Assembly (NCBI GenBank): GCA_900618425.1
Contig: UZAN01040045.1
Span: 31,827-95,826 of the forward strand
From: Echinostoma caproni
Lineage: Eukaryota > Platyhelminthes > Trematoda > Plagiorchiida > Echinostomatidae
Reading direction: 5' to 3'
Length of the DNA: 64,000 nucleotides
In this document: positions 37,140 through 49,800 of the stretch, in pieces
Numbering within the stretch: position 1 is the stretch's first letter
Layout of the letters: the number at the start of each line of letters is the position of its first letter
The notes under the pieces: model-generated
The model's database searches: none
What the model was told of the DNA's origin: nothing
Seen by the model: only the letters and a program-made list of their open reading frames with translations
Made by a program: the position numbers and the translations under genes

Positions 37140-39400
37140 GTTGCCTCACATCCACTGTATAAACACGTGAAAGAGCATACCAGATTTTGAAACCAGCAAT
37201 CACATCCATACCAGGTTTAGTGTTGACAAACTTAGAGTTGGTGGTAGAATCCGTCGCCATTACGGCCCCTTGGGACGCAGTGACCATGCTGTATTGTTGT
37301 TCAAATACATTTATTACGCTTCTGTCAAAGTAATTAACCCGAACGATATTCGCACAATTATAAACTATGCAAAGCTGCAGAACTTGGCTCCTTCCATTCA
37401 ATGGATATCTTATAGGGAAGAGCACAACCCTTTCGTTGTGTGGCAGGAATACATTGACAGCCGGCAACAACTACTAGCGTCAGTGATGCAGGTAAAAGTT
37501 TTTACCAAACCCAGCAGCCGGAAAGCACCTATTCGAAGTCCTACAAAGAAATGGATATTTCCTAGGGACTTCTCCTGGTGAAAGTACAAACGACTTCCTA
37601 ATGCATGCACCTGGAACAGTTACCGACTGCTACGAAACCACCTCACCAAGTTGGTACACGCAGATAAACTAAACCATCAAGAATCTCTAGCACAGATCTG
37701 TATTTCAAACCCCAAGCTTTTGTACAAACATGGTAACCCAGCTCGAAAAGTTAGACATGGAATACCGGTGCTCAATTATTGTGGAAGAGCCACAGTCAAT
37801 ACAATGGAAGTCGCTGAAATGCTGAAGAACTAGTACACCCAAAGTTTTACTGCGTCAACTAATGAAGGAATGTACCTCCTGCGCTGGATGCATCATTTTC
37901 CACATCCTGTACTAACCACCGTATCATTCACTACCGAAAATGGTAAAGCAAGGCTATTGGCCTTGAGGAAGAATTCATCACCAGGTGCAGAAGAAAACCC
38001 TTATCTGCTTGACAAATCAAATATCCGAACCATTAGCCTTCCTATTCCAAATGCATTGCGATCACACTGCAATCCCATCCTCCTGAAATCAGGGAGTAAT
38101 TTCACCGAGGTACAAAGGCGGTTGCCGTATTGATCCCGCTAACTACCGCCCTGTAACCCTTCTTCCAGTGTTGTCCAAAGTCATGGAATCTATAGTAGCA
38201 GATTCCCTGATGGAACACCTAGGGAAGCACAACGTTCTGTCACTGAATCAATATGGATTCCGACAGAAGGGATCCTGCGCTACCGATTTGCTCATTGCAC
38301 GAGAAGAATGGACAAAAGCAGTTATTTATCTAGACTTCTCAAAAGCGTTCGATCGGGTGAACCACGAGATTCTACTGCGGGAACTAGATAATCACAGTAT
38401 TCGGGGCCTCATGCTTGATTGGATCGAAGTACTTCTTCCACATCGGACAGTATTGGTTCGTGTTTCTGATCCGCTTTCCAGTCATATGGACATTACTCGT
38501 GGGGTTCCAAAAGGATCTGTGCTTGACCCACGACTTTTCCTAACATTCATAAACGACCTACCCAAGGCTCTGTTTGCAGATAACTCCAAAATTAGGAATA
38601 CAGTAACGCAACCGGCGGGCTCGCTGGCACTCCAAGAAACGGTCAAAGCAGCTCATCTCTGGTCTCTTCTGAACGATATTGAATTCAATGTACCAAAATG
38701 TAAGGTTCTTTCTCTACGACACAAGGGACGATTTTCATATTTCCTAGGAAATGTACAACTGTTACATGCCTCATGTGAGAAGTACCAGCGCATCATCATT
38801 CAATAAAACATAAGCTGCTCGCTCAACTGCACCAAGGTGTCGAATGCAGCTGTAAAAAATGACAGTTTGCTTATACGGGTTTTTGGCCGGTTTGAGTCAG
38901 CGCCTATCCCATCTAATATCAGCATACATTTGACCACTCACAAAGTACGCTATCCAGGCATGGAATCCATGGGTACAACATGATTGCAAAATGCTAGAGC
39001 GTCCACAAAGGATGGCCACCAATAGGGTTGGGGGATTGAATCGTTATTCGTACGAAGAGAGATCGAAGTCGTTGGGGTCATTTTCCAATCACCACCGGCG
39101 CATCAGAGGAGATATGATTATGGTATACCAAATAATGCAAAACCCAAGCCATCCGTGTCGCCCTCTGTCAAAACTATCACCCAACGTTCATCTTAGAGGA
39201 CATCCATTCAAACTGGTGGTCTCAAAATGCCGATTGGACTGCCGGCGTCGGTCATTCGCAGTCAGAGGGTGTTCGATCTGGAACTCTCTCTCGATCCACG
39301 TCGTCTGTGCACCAAGCATTGAAGCTTTCAAACCAAGGTTAGATGAAAAATTAGCACACCTTACATTCCAACATAAGTGACGCTGCGTGCAGCAGTGGAA
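37140..39400 (+). mobile_element. CR1-like non-LTR retrotransposon (decayed)
   Basis: The end of an endonuclease is visible at about 37,200-37,300 (LVLTNLELVVES, then PLGRSDHAVLLF). A linker with PRDFSW and a reverse transcriptase follow. In the latter, 38,168-38,806 gives QYGFRQKGSCATDLL, LDFSKAFDRVNHEIL and then RGVPKGSVLDP. The catalytic FADD box reads FADN, so an aspartate is lost. The typical C-terminal tail is at 38,991-39,380 (GSFSNHHRRIRGDMI, RGHPFKL, then CSIWNSLS). The frames are separated by shifts and stops, so the copy is inactive. The 5' end is missing or unrecognisable. Confidence 0.85.
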
Positions 39401-40084
39401 GAATCCTGTGTCATGTGACATTTTACACAAGGAATTGTATGTGTCACTGTCTGTTAACCACAACACAAACATGTGGGGCGAGAAAAGTATATCCTTGTAA
39501 GTTATTCCCATAATAAATCATTGAATCTTTGACATACAGGTTCAATCGAAACTGAATTGGTATGTTAGATATCAAGCATGGATTATTATTGTCAAACCGT
39601 ATTTAATGCCATTTCACTGGGTTGTGAAAGAATTTCATTTGATTATCCAATAGGGTCGCCATAATGGATTATATATTAGATCAAATAATGACTCATAACA
39701 AATAACGGAAATGGCGGGGATTTATGGAAATAATTCAGGATAATTCTTGAGTCATTCCTATTAGAAAATATTGATACTTGATAAAGTCTGTGGTTTTCAT
39801 GTTGAGATCATTTAATCTTGGCACTCAAGGTCAGGCACGTTTAACTGACACTCAAGCAACCTAGAAACTACGTCGATCGAAGTAGACAAGATATGAATTA
39901 CTGTCCATACCTATGGCATTAACACAGGTGATAAATATGATGGCCATTCGGCCAGTACTGTTTATTGCTTAAGATGCATTAGGTCTCTATATCTGATGAA
40001 CAATCTAGCACTATTTTCAACGATATGGGTTCTTGCCCTATCCTTGAATTTGGAAAAGTCCTGTTCGCTAGTTACAGGAAAGTT
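39401..40084. other. Non-coding stretch, LINE 3' flank
   Basis: The first about 130 bases may be the LINE 3' untranslated end. No other feature was recognised. Confidence 0.35.
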
Positions 40085-40370
40085 GGAGATTTTGACCAAA
40101 CTCGTGCAACACCCTGGCTTTCATCACAATTGGTCCCCGCAGCGTTTAGTTTTTCAAGCCTCATTCATGGGATTGAATATGATATTGCCCCACATCAGAC
40201 GCAACATATTCGGAATAATTTCCAATTGCTTTTGTTTCTGTTAGTTGAATGCCAATAAAATGTACGATTTCTCGATTTTGACGAGTGTTGCAAAATGACA
40301 TGGTCACAGTAAAAAATATAACTAGAATTTATTTTTCAAAGTGACTCACAGATTTGACACAGGTAATGTA
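40085..40370 (+). repeat. Long inverted repeat, left arm
   Basis: This arm is the reverse complement, with divergence, of 41,703-41,996. Shared blocks include TTGACCAAA, CGTGCAACA, TTCATGGGATTGAAT, ATATTGCC and CGCAACATAT. It encodes nothing recognised. It may be one end of a single approximately 1.9-kb element, or one of two inverted dispersed copies. Confidence 0.75.
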
Positions 40371-41702
40371 TTTTCAAATGATCCCAAGCCTACCCGCCCT
40401 TCTTGGTTCTTGAGCACTGAAAGTAGTCTTTACAGCATGGAGTTCACCAACAGTAATTGCCAGTTTCCTCTAATACACCCCACACCCTCACCACTTTGGA
40501 GAGAGCAAGCTTGTTCCTTTTTAAAAAACAGGGAGATTTTTTCGATTACATTCAAATTCCAACTGCTTGGAGGTAATTAAATGAATTCGACCTTGGGATT
40601 GCCCCCCCCCATAAAATACATAAACTTGAAAAAATAATATTAATAAGGTTGAGATGAATTGATTTACTAACCTTCTTCCGTGAAAAATGACTCCCGCGAA
40701 TGAATTTTGGGATTGACAGTTATCACGAACATCCCTTATCATTGCAAGAAAGGAAGGACGTTCTCGAAGTTTATTTTACTCTTATGTTAGTTACAGGTGT
40801 TGATCAAGCTCGAACAACGAACGAAATTTCTCCATCAAAATATAAACCGAGAGGGAGAAAGTCGATCATACGAAAGCAAGACATTGGTTATATTTGATCG
40901 CAGCACAGAACGGTTGCACAAAGCCAACCTGGAGGACAGTCCGGGCTGATTACCGGTTTTTTCCTCACGCTTTCGTTTAGAAAGTGATGGCTCAATTTAA
41001 AATATTGCTGAGGCCACGTGATATAGAACGCCGAACGAAGCAGAGCATGTATTGATTTTACCAACAAATTCAAACCGCGTCGACCGTCCATTTGACAATG
41101 GGTTTGTCTTTCTGGTGCCCAACGAGTAATTCAGCATGCAGTGAAATCTGATCTGCTAAGCTAGTTTTCTAATGATTTTCGTTTTACCTGTCAAAAGAAG
41201 TGAATATTCATCCCGCCTGATCAGCCAGAAAGGAAGCAAATGCTGAGTGCCTTGTCAGTGATCTCATGGACACACCAATCTAGATATCGCAAGATGTTTT
41301 GCACTGATAAGGGAGGCTTTCGTTAACTGCTACTCTTCAAATGCATTTGCAGAAGTCACATTTTTCACAGATGAAGTTTAGTATATCTTCTCGCTTGAGG
41401 TTGGTAGTGAAAACCCGTTGAACCTAATTAAATATTATTTTTCCAATTCATGCAGTCTCTGGAGGGATCAAGTTCAATATCGAATTCGTTAAAATACTGC
41501 GCAGTAGCTGGGATTTTATTTTGATCGAAAACTTTTGCTTGTATCAGAAACAGGAATAAGTCAGCTGCCTCCACATTGACCGTCAGTGGTTAGAATAGGC
41601 GCCGTAGTAGAGAAAACTTGTAAATTGTGTTTGGCAGTCAACTGCTTCCAGTGCGCAAAAATGAAGAAGGGGAAATGAAACATGGGCGAGATGAAAGAAC
41701 CA
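40371..41702. other. Sequence between inverted-repeat arms
   Basis: This 1.3-kb interval contains a C-homopolymer near 40,605 and no recognisable transposase or other coding sequence. Confidence 0.4.
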
Positions 41703-41996
41703 CACCTGTACAAAGTCTATGAGTCAATTTATTAAATAAATTATAGTTACGTTTTCTACTGTGGTCATGTTATTTTACAACCGATGCACCAGCAACCGTC
41801 GTCAAAATCGCGAAATCTTACACTTTAATGACATGTGGCTAATAGAAGCAAAGGCATATGTGGGTATTATATCAGATATGTTGCGTGTGATGTGTGGCAA
41901 TATTTTATTCAATCCCATGAACGGGGCTGGAAGAACGAAGCATTGAGAAGAACAAACGAAATGAAAATCAGGATGTTGCACGAATTTGGTCAATAA
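41703..41996 (-). repeat. Long inverted repeat, right arm
   Basis: This is the partner of the arm at 40,085-40,370. The homology ends at TTGGTCAATAACC on the outer side. Confidence 0.75.
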
Positions 41997-43229
41997 CCGT
42001 ATATAAGAACAATAGAAACTGAGCTTGGGCTTACGGTTTCCCTTTCCCCAAATCCATCACGGAGTTTAGTGTACCTTTTGTAGTGAATATAAATGGAATG
42101 AATGATACTCGTTGAGAGGTGCGTGATCCAGATACTAATTAATTTTGACTAAGACTCTACATCATTTTTGTTTTTCTAAACGTATTTGCAAAGGCTTGAG
42201 AATAAGACTATCGGAACCAAGGATTCATCTAGTCCTAACCAATTTTCTGCGTATTGTTTGTATGTGATATAAGATTTTCAGGATCAAAGTAACAGAGAAA
42301 AGCTCACAGTTTGACTGATATATGAATATGCGGAAGAACAATCAAAATACAAACTGCCAGAGGGATTATCGCCGAACTGCGAGTGTTCATTTGTGCTCGT
42401 TACAGCCTATATTGATCTATAGTATCTGATAGTAAGCAAAAATCTACGCTAAACCACTAAAATGATGATGAGATTGGAAACTTTGTCAATTAGTGCTGCA
42501 TTGTCAATACGTATGCTCACTACAACCGGAGACAGATAACAGCATTGTGATGAATAAATCGAATAGTAATTGCATGAAGCACTGAAGCACAAGCATGCGA
42601 ATAAGAGCACGGACGAAGGGATAACATTCAGTCGAACTAGGGGCGACGCGCCAAAGCGATCACAAAATCGAAGCTGATTTTGACGAAACCCGGATCTTCA
42701 GTGAGGATTCCATTGAAATGAAATGGGATGATGTGCGAAATCAGTTGAGTCAATATCCGATTTGTTCAGAAAGGCGAAAATAGTGATCACTTTTTGTACG
42801 TTTGAAAATACCCATAGGGACAGGGAAGTTTCGGAGTGAATAAACAAAAAATTACGAGACTAGGTAAAGTGAGCAAAGGAGATCATCATAATACTGCAGG
42901 ACGATCAGGGTAGACAGATCAACCAGAATGGTTGTCAAAACAGAGCAACAAGGACGGACGTGTAAAGGAGCTGAATGGTCGAGATAGATAGGGGAAGACA
43001 GGGGGTGAGTAATTAGAAGACAGAACTTTTTGTTTCAAAACAATTGTAACGAATGATTGTTGAGTTTGAGATACATGATTCCTACGACAAACCGTTCAGT
43101 TTGTGACACAGAAGACGATTTTATCCACGGTACTGCATGAACTGAGGTCACAAATAGGGTTTTCATCGATAACGTTGGTGATGCAAAAGTTTGCCTCAAG
43201 ACGTCCGAAAAATTGATATATTTTGTCCT
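41997..43229. other. 3' flank of the ryanodine receptor gene
   Basis: The 3' untranslated region of the minus-strand gene must begin just left of 43,230. I could not place its end because no clear AATAAA lies close by on the minus strand. No other gene was recognised here. Confidence 0.4.
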
Positions 43230-43331
43230 CTACTTGGGCTGCAATTCTTCTTCGTATTGTTTTCGGAAACAGTCTCCTATCGGGAAGAAATCCCAACAAC
43301 GCTGTTGGTATAGCTCCCATACGTAGGTCTC
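43230..43331 (-). CDS. RyR: RyR last coding exon with stop codon
   Basis: This 102-bp exon (phase 0) encodes 33 residues and a TAG at 43,230-43,232. It starts [20 protein letters not shown] and continues [13 protein letters not shown]. The family's extreme C-terminus is almost identical up to RKQYE. The acceptor is TTTTAG. Confidence 0.95.
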   Translation of the reverse strand, partial: ETYVWELYQQRCWDFFPIGDCFRKQYEEELQPK

Positions 43332-46300
43332 CTAAAACGGACAAATAAATAGAATGCCGAATGAGTGAGTTGCACTTATGCCTATTTGTTGTCGCACCAT
43401 CCAACAAGATACTAAAATAAACTTGAAAAAGAATAAGAGGAAAAACAAGACTAATCCTTTAAGATTCCCGTTCATACAGGTTTCTATAACCCTTAGCCAA
43501 ACGGTAGCAGAACTAAAGAAAATCTTGTTTTATTGATCAAATTCCGTCAGTTACAACTATCTGTGTTACCTGATATTATAGAGGCACACGTCAATATTTC
43601 CTTAAGAAAATGTCTTCACTTATGCAAAGTTAAACATATGTTTATTTCAGAATAAGTTCGGTTCATTCTACGTGGGCAGTAGACAAACACGTAAATGATC
43701 TTTGCCGAAAGACAACGGAACAAACGGAAAAGTCTTTAGAGCCATAAAGAAACAAAAGTAATAGAAAAGCAAAAGTGTGATCAAATACGAGGCTGATTAA
43801 GTATTAATAATTAGCAGATTTGAGAAAGAAGTTACATCATCCTTTTTTCGAAAGATCACCAGCAATTGAAGTATCTGAGCACACTCATGCGCGCCGCTTG
43901 CATTTGAAAATGACACCATACACCATGCCAGTCCTCTGTTCAACATGGTAACTACCGCTCCAAATAACACTGCGATCAGATAAATCATGACATTGTCATA
44001 TTACTTATTTTGCTTATCAAAAATCTCAAGCTCTTCCCCAAAGCCCATAACCATGTATCCGTTTGGCGAACAGTTCATTTCCCCACGCATTACAAATCAT
44101 GCGATTTAGAGTAAAATCCAATCATATACCGAACATTTTCTTGTCACAAATTAAGAAAAGAACTAACGCATACAGATCATCAGAATCTCTTAATAACACA
44201 GTTTCTTCATCATTACTGTATATATATATATAAAGGTGCCAGCGCTCCAACAATAACAACAATAACAATAATTGGAGGGAGGTTGGGATACAGAACATAG
44301 GAAACAAGACGAAACTGCTGAAATGGAAATCTACGAATAAATGGGATAACAAATTTTTGTGTTCGTTTATCACTGACTAAAGTATTTATGTTATTTCCTT
44401 TTATGTAAACATGTATTAATAATACCACTTCAGTGTTATATGGAAGCGGCCAAAGTGCGCCATAAGGGGCAATCAAGCAATTGCGCAACTTGAATTGACA
44501 TGACTTGACTTGCAACGAGTATCTTGTTGACGGTACGACTGACTCAGTTCAGCAGTTATGATCGAAACGATTACATACAGCGGGGTCATCTGTGCCGTGA
44601 ACCGTCGTGCAATACGGAGGTATTGCCGGAAATCATTTTCCTTCAAAGACTATGAGTCTAATGTGAGAATCCGTTATCTATCACCACTAAAAGAATTCAA
44701 TAAGTTAATGGTTTGAAGTTACAGAGTGATCAACAGACAAACAAGCCACTTTGCACCTTATATTCTAAGTTTCAATGTTTTAATTCAAAATAGAAATAAA
44801 AGAGCCCCTCAAGCAAAAGTGAATTAGGGAACACTACGGTATATTAAGCATAAGCGAATCTCCTTGATGTACTGAAGTTTCAAACTGATGGCGAAAACGT
44901 GCGCTCTACCAGAATGATTATAATGTGAGACGAAATTGTCACATTTTCCGAAACATTTTAGGTAACTAAATCTTTATAGCGGGAAGTTATTTTCCGTCTA
45001 CATAATGCTCTCTGAATAATTATTCCTAGACAAAATGTACTAAATGTTTTTTACAGGTTTCCAGGGTCATTTTACATCAGTCGATTTGATAAAGGCATAT
45101 TATAGGATAATAATCAACCTGCAATTCGAACTTACTTGACCAGTATATTCGGTATCAGGCTTGTTTATAATATGCATGAGGAAATACCTAAAACAAAAGT
45201 TCAAACAGTAACTTTCAAAATACGTAAATTGTATAAATGATTTTTAAAATATAACCCAAGAAGATGAAGACCAAAAATTTTACTTCACATTAGCAAAAAT
45301 CAGCTAGTTGCTACGTAACATCAATATAGTCAAAAGTTTCCTTTGAGAAATATGAAGGCAGTCGCGTTTGACTCAGAGCAAGCGATGGTATTTGAGGAAA
45401 TCACGGCCCCAATAAAATTTACTCACTAGGATGTGAGCCTAGACTGAATCCACTCAACATTCAGGTCTGGGCATAGTGACTGATTTATCGATCCCTCGTG
45501 ACGCTTCCTTACCCAACCGACAGAGGTCAATTACCGCCGGGTTCGTTCATTCGCTTTTATGACGCACACTCGATCAGCGATCACGGACATAACGTTCCCG
45601 GGTGGTGGGGGGGGGGGAGAACAGCTTACATCACCTAACCAAAAATCTCATCATCGCTCGTTAACTTTTGTTTGTTTACGAAGAATTTAGTTCATTCGGA
45701 CTGGACGGGGTTTATACAGACCCGATCCAATCGTTAACGTTTGAAGGCCGAAACACCAATCGCCTTGTGGGGTTCCCGGTGGAATGCGATTGGTTGAATT
45801 CACTTGAAGTTGAAAAGATATGGTCCATCTTTCAATAAGCGTGATTGTAAAAGCACTGTCCAAAGCAAATATCTTGGTACATGTTCAATTACTCTCCACC
45901 GAAAAAATTCTATTACACAGCACTCGAGGGTTTTCCATTGTGTTTACATCGAATGATCTATAATTGTTCGATCGAATCGTACAAATTATTGAATGCTCCG
46001 CACAATGAGAAACAACCAAAGAAAATATGACAAACATGGTTTTCTCGGCACTTACATATAGTTAGCAAAGTTGTGCTCTTTTTCCACGTGTTGTTCGAAC
46101 CCATGCGGGATTTTATCAAAATATTCTTTACCAATCCCGCAAATGAAGCATTTGGATTCTAAGTCCTCTTTGACCTGCTCCAGTTGATCACGCAGATCAC
46201 CGAAAGCGTCAATGATGAGACCTGAGCGCATGTGTGTGTATGTCATCAGCGTCAGTAACAGAAGATACGAAAGAGAGAAAGAGAGCAAGGGTGAACAAAC

Positions 46301-46827
46301 CAGAAATAAAGGGAATGAAAAATATACCTATATGGTTACTTTTCACTCTCAAATAACGCAGTCCCGGACAGGTCAATGATTAAAATATAGAACACTGGAG
46401 TAAAACCCATGAGTGTAAACCCCTCCAACATTAAACAGTTTCCATTACTGTGATCTGTGATCAATCAGATCTTCGTACTCTAAATTGAATATAAACTTGC
46501 CGAATGTCACGTAAATGGAGATATTTTACTTAAAAGAACACAAGCGAGCTATAAATTTACCATGTATCCAATCCAAGCAAACATGTTTTTCTTATGACTT
46601 TCTTTAAACCAGATCGCTTCGAAAGGGAATTCAAAGTAAGGGCAGAATTTCTCGATGACTGATAAAACATGTGTTCTTTATTATCGCCCCTATTTCACTC
46701 CCTCTCATAGTGTTTTCTATTTTTAAACTGCAAGAGTTATTTATTCACTTTTGTGGAAGACATCTTCAAAAGGTCCTTGCTGACCACTCACAGTTTCGGA
46801 CAATACATCGAACATTCTAATTCGCGG

Positions 46828-46861
<34 letters not shown>

Positions 46862-49800
46862 NNNNNNNNNNNNNNNNNNNNNNNNNNNNNNNNNNNNNNN
46901 NNNNNNNNNNNNNNNNNNNNNNNNNNNNNNNNNNNNNNNNNNNNNNNNNNNNNNNNNNNNNNNNNNNNNNNNNNNNNNNNNNNNNNNNNNNNNNNNNNNN
47001 NNNNNNNNNNNNNNNNNNNNNNNNNNNNNNNNNNNNNNNNNNNNNNNNNNNNNNNNNNNNNNNNNNNNNNNNNNNNNNNNNNNNNNNNNNNNNNNNNNNN
47101 NNNNNNNNNNNNNNNNNNNNNNNNNNNNNNNNNNNNNNNNNNNNNNNNNNNNNNNNNNNNNNNNNNNNNNNNNNNNNNNNNNNNNNNNNNNNNNNNNNNN
47201 NNNNNNNNNNNNNNNNNNNNNNNNNNNNNNNNNNNNNNNNNNNNNNNNNNNNNNNNNNNNNNNNNNNNNNNNNNNNNNNNNNNNNNNNNNNNNNNNNNNN
47301 NNNNNNNNNNNNNNNNNNNNNNNNNNNNNNNNNNNNNNNNNNNNNNNNNNNNNNNNNNNNNNNNNNNNNNNNNNNNNNNNNNNNNNNNNNNNNNNNNNNN
47401 NNNNNNNNNNNNNNNNNNNNNNNNNNNNNNNNNNNNNNNNNNNNNNNNNNNNNNNNNNNNNNNNNNNNNNNNNNNNNNNNNNNNNNNNNNNNNNNNNNNN
47501 NNNNNNNNNNNNNNNNNNNNNNNNNNNNNNNNNNNNNNNNNNNNNNNNNNNNNNNNNNNNNNNNNNNNNNNNNNNCAGATATCCTCCCAAATGAGAAACC
47601 TGTTCACATGTATATTCACAACCATAGTGTTGTAGTCGCAATGAGAATATAACACTCCAAGAACTGGAAGGTAACGAACAAATTATCATGCTTTTGTATC
47701 GAAGAATTTTGTACCTACACAGACTAGAAGGTGGTCCGCCATAAATCCCAATCCACTACATTCTTCATTAAACATATCGTTTTCAAATCACTTCACCTTT
47801 CCTCTCTTGACGCTACAAAGCCATTTTTCTCCCGACTTTTTCGAAATTGCAATAGATAACTTTCATGCATTTGCTCAACTTGAGAGACTAAAATAAGACT
47901 GTTGGGTCATCCGGTTCGCAAATCAAGAAGCTGGAGAATTTTGATATTATGTTAGTGTCTCCGATTGCAAGATGAGTAAACCTCAACCTAGACAGGAAGG
48001 CCAGTAGAAACTGTCCACTACATGTGCTTAGTTTGTCGATATCCTGAAGACCAAAATGACTCATAGTGCGTAGGCATATGCATGAAGTGATACATAACAG
48101 ATGCACAAACCTTGAATAATAGCCAACAGGATGATAATGACAAAGAAGAAAAATGTGAGGTCGAAAAGTATGCGAAAATTCTCCCATTCATCTCCATCCG
48201 GAGCCTCAATCTCATCACCGATTCCACCACCAGCACGTAAACCCGTGTGCAGATGGAAAATGAAGCACTAAAAAAGCAGAAAAATGAAATACACAAGAAC
48301 ATGTGCACCAGACTGGCAGGCAACTTTTTTTTCGGATAAGGCAAACAGGTTCATAACACAAGTAAAAACAAACCGTGGTCGGTTAATTATCAGGTATCAT
48401 CTGGCTCCAACTGATGGACACGATTTTTCAGATAACTAGAAGAATAATTTTGTCACATCTAGAGACAAAATCACTCAATATATAAAAGATGACAGAAGTA
48501 TAGCACTTTGATATGTATGAGATAAAGCGGAACTAAGGAAGAGAAAATGACAGTCCATGTGCAAAGGAATTTTGTACTGTTCGGGATAAATAATTTCTTG
48601 CACTATAAGTTATGGCTTATAACTTATCGTTATAGACTTCTTCATTTTGTCCATCAAGCGTTGATAGAACTCGCAATTATTTAGCCATATACCGTAGTCC
48701 TTCAGCCTTAATGCACAAACTTTAGCAATGGTGGTGTGAGCGATTCAGATCAACGTGTATCAGGATATTCTGAGATCAACGGATGTTGACTGTATTTTCT
48801 ACAAAGGATGATGCTGTAAAGCTTTGAGTATAAGTGAAGTCTTGATCGTGCGCTGCGCAGCCGACTATTGTAGTTGTGTCAAATGCCTCACCACAGATTG
48901 GTTGAAAAAGGTTTAAAAGATACACCCGTATCGTGGACGATGTAAAATAAAACTGCAATTCTGAGTTCTAAACAGCGGTTTGTGTCCAAAGTAGATTAAA
49001 AACGTTTGACTTGGTAATGGACATCACTTTTAATCGCCCAATCTGGAGTGGATGAGCCTATTCATCTGGGTTGGTTTTAAATAAAATATTCCTATTATGT
49101 ACACGCTCTTTCTGATTCGCGCAATAATGGATAGCAGTGTTTCCTGAGTTGATGAGCTTACGACTGTTGCTGCAAAGATAATGCCTGTTCAACCTAGTTC
49201 AAGAAATATTTGTCTGCGTAAAAAGATTGAAGAAGTGAACCATGCAGATCCTGCCAGAGAAACCACAAGTAAATTAATTAAAAGAACAGGGTACCTCTGA
49301 TTGTACACATAGAAGTAAAAAAAAAACGTAAAAACAAGAACGGTATCACACAAATTCAAATTGACTGGATTAAAATAACCGAAGGAAAGCAATCATTGAT
49401 CAATTGTATGACTTAATGTAAGAGTTAAATCTGTGGTATGCCTTACCCAATACTGTAATACGATACATTACATCTTAACCATACATGGTTACTGACATTT
49501 TTTGTCAGTATTCAATTATTCATTATCCAGAAACCAATCTTTTATTAGAAAGGTAATTCAGTATTTTTCATCAAAAGTAATTCATTGTATATCTGCGTTG
49601 CAAACGTACCGTTTTCATATCATTACACTTTGGATCCTGAACACCGTCGTTGTCCTTCACATAGAATTTACGGAAGAAATTGAAGGCGATCACCGTGTAC
49701 AGATAGATCACAATGGAAGTAAGCATCACGGTCAAAACCAACTGAAGGAAAATTCAAGGAAAAATGCATCCTCAGTTACAGTTCAAAACGTGAATTGATG

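Noticed and set aside
46741..47689. Open frames of about 300 codons at 46.7-47.7 kb
   Set aside because: They are a TA microsatellite plus the gap in an RyR intron.
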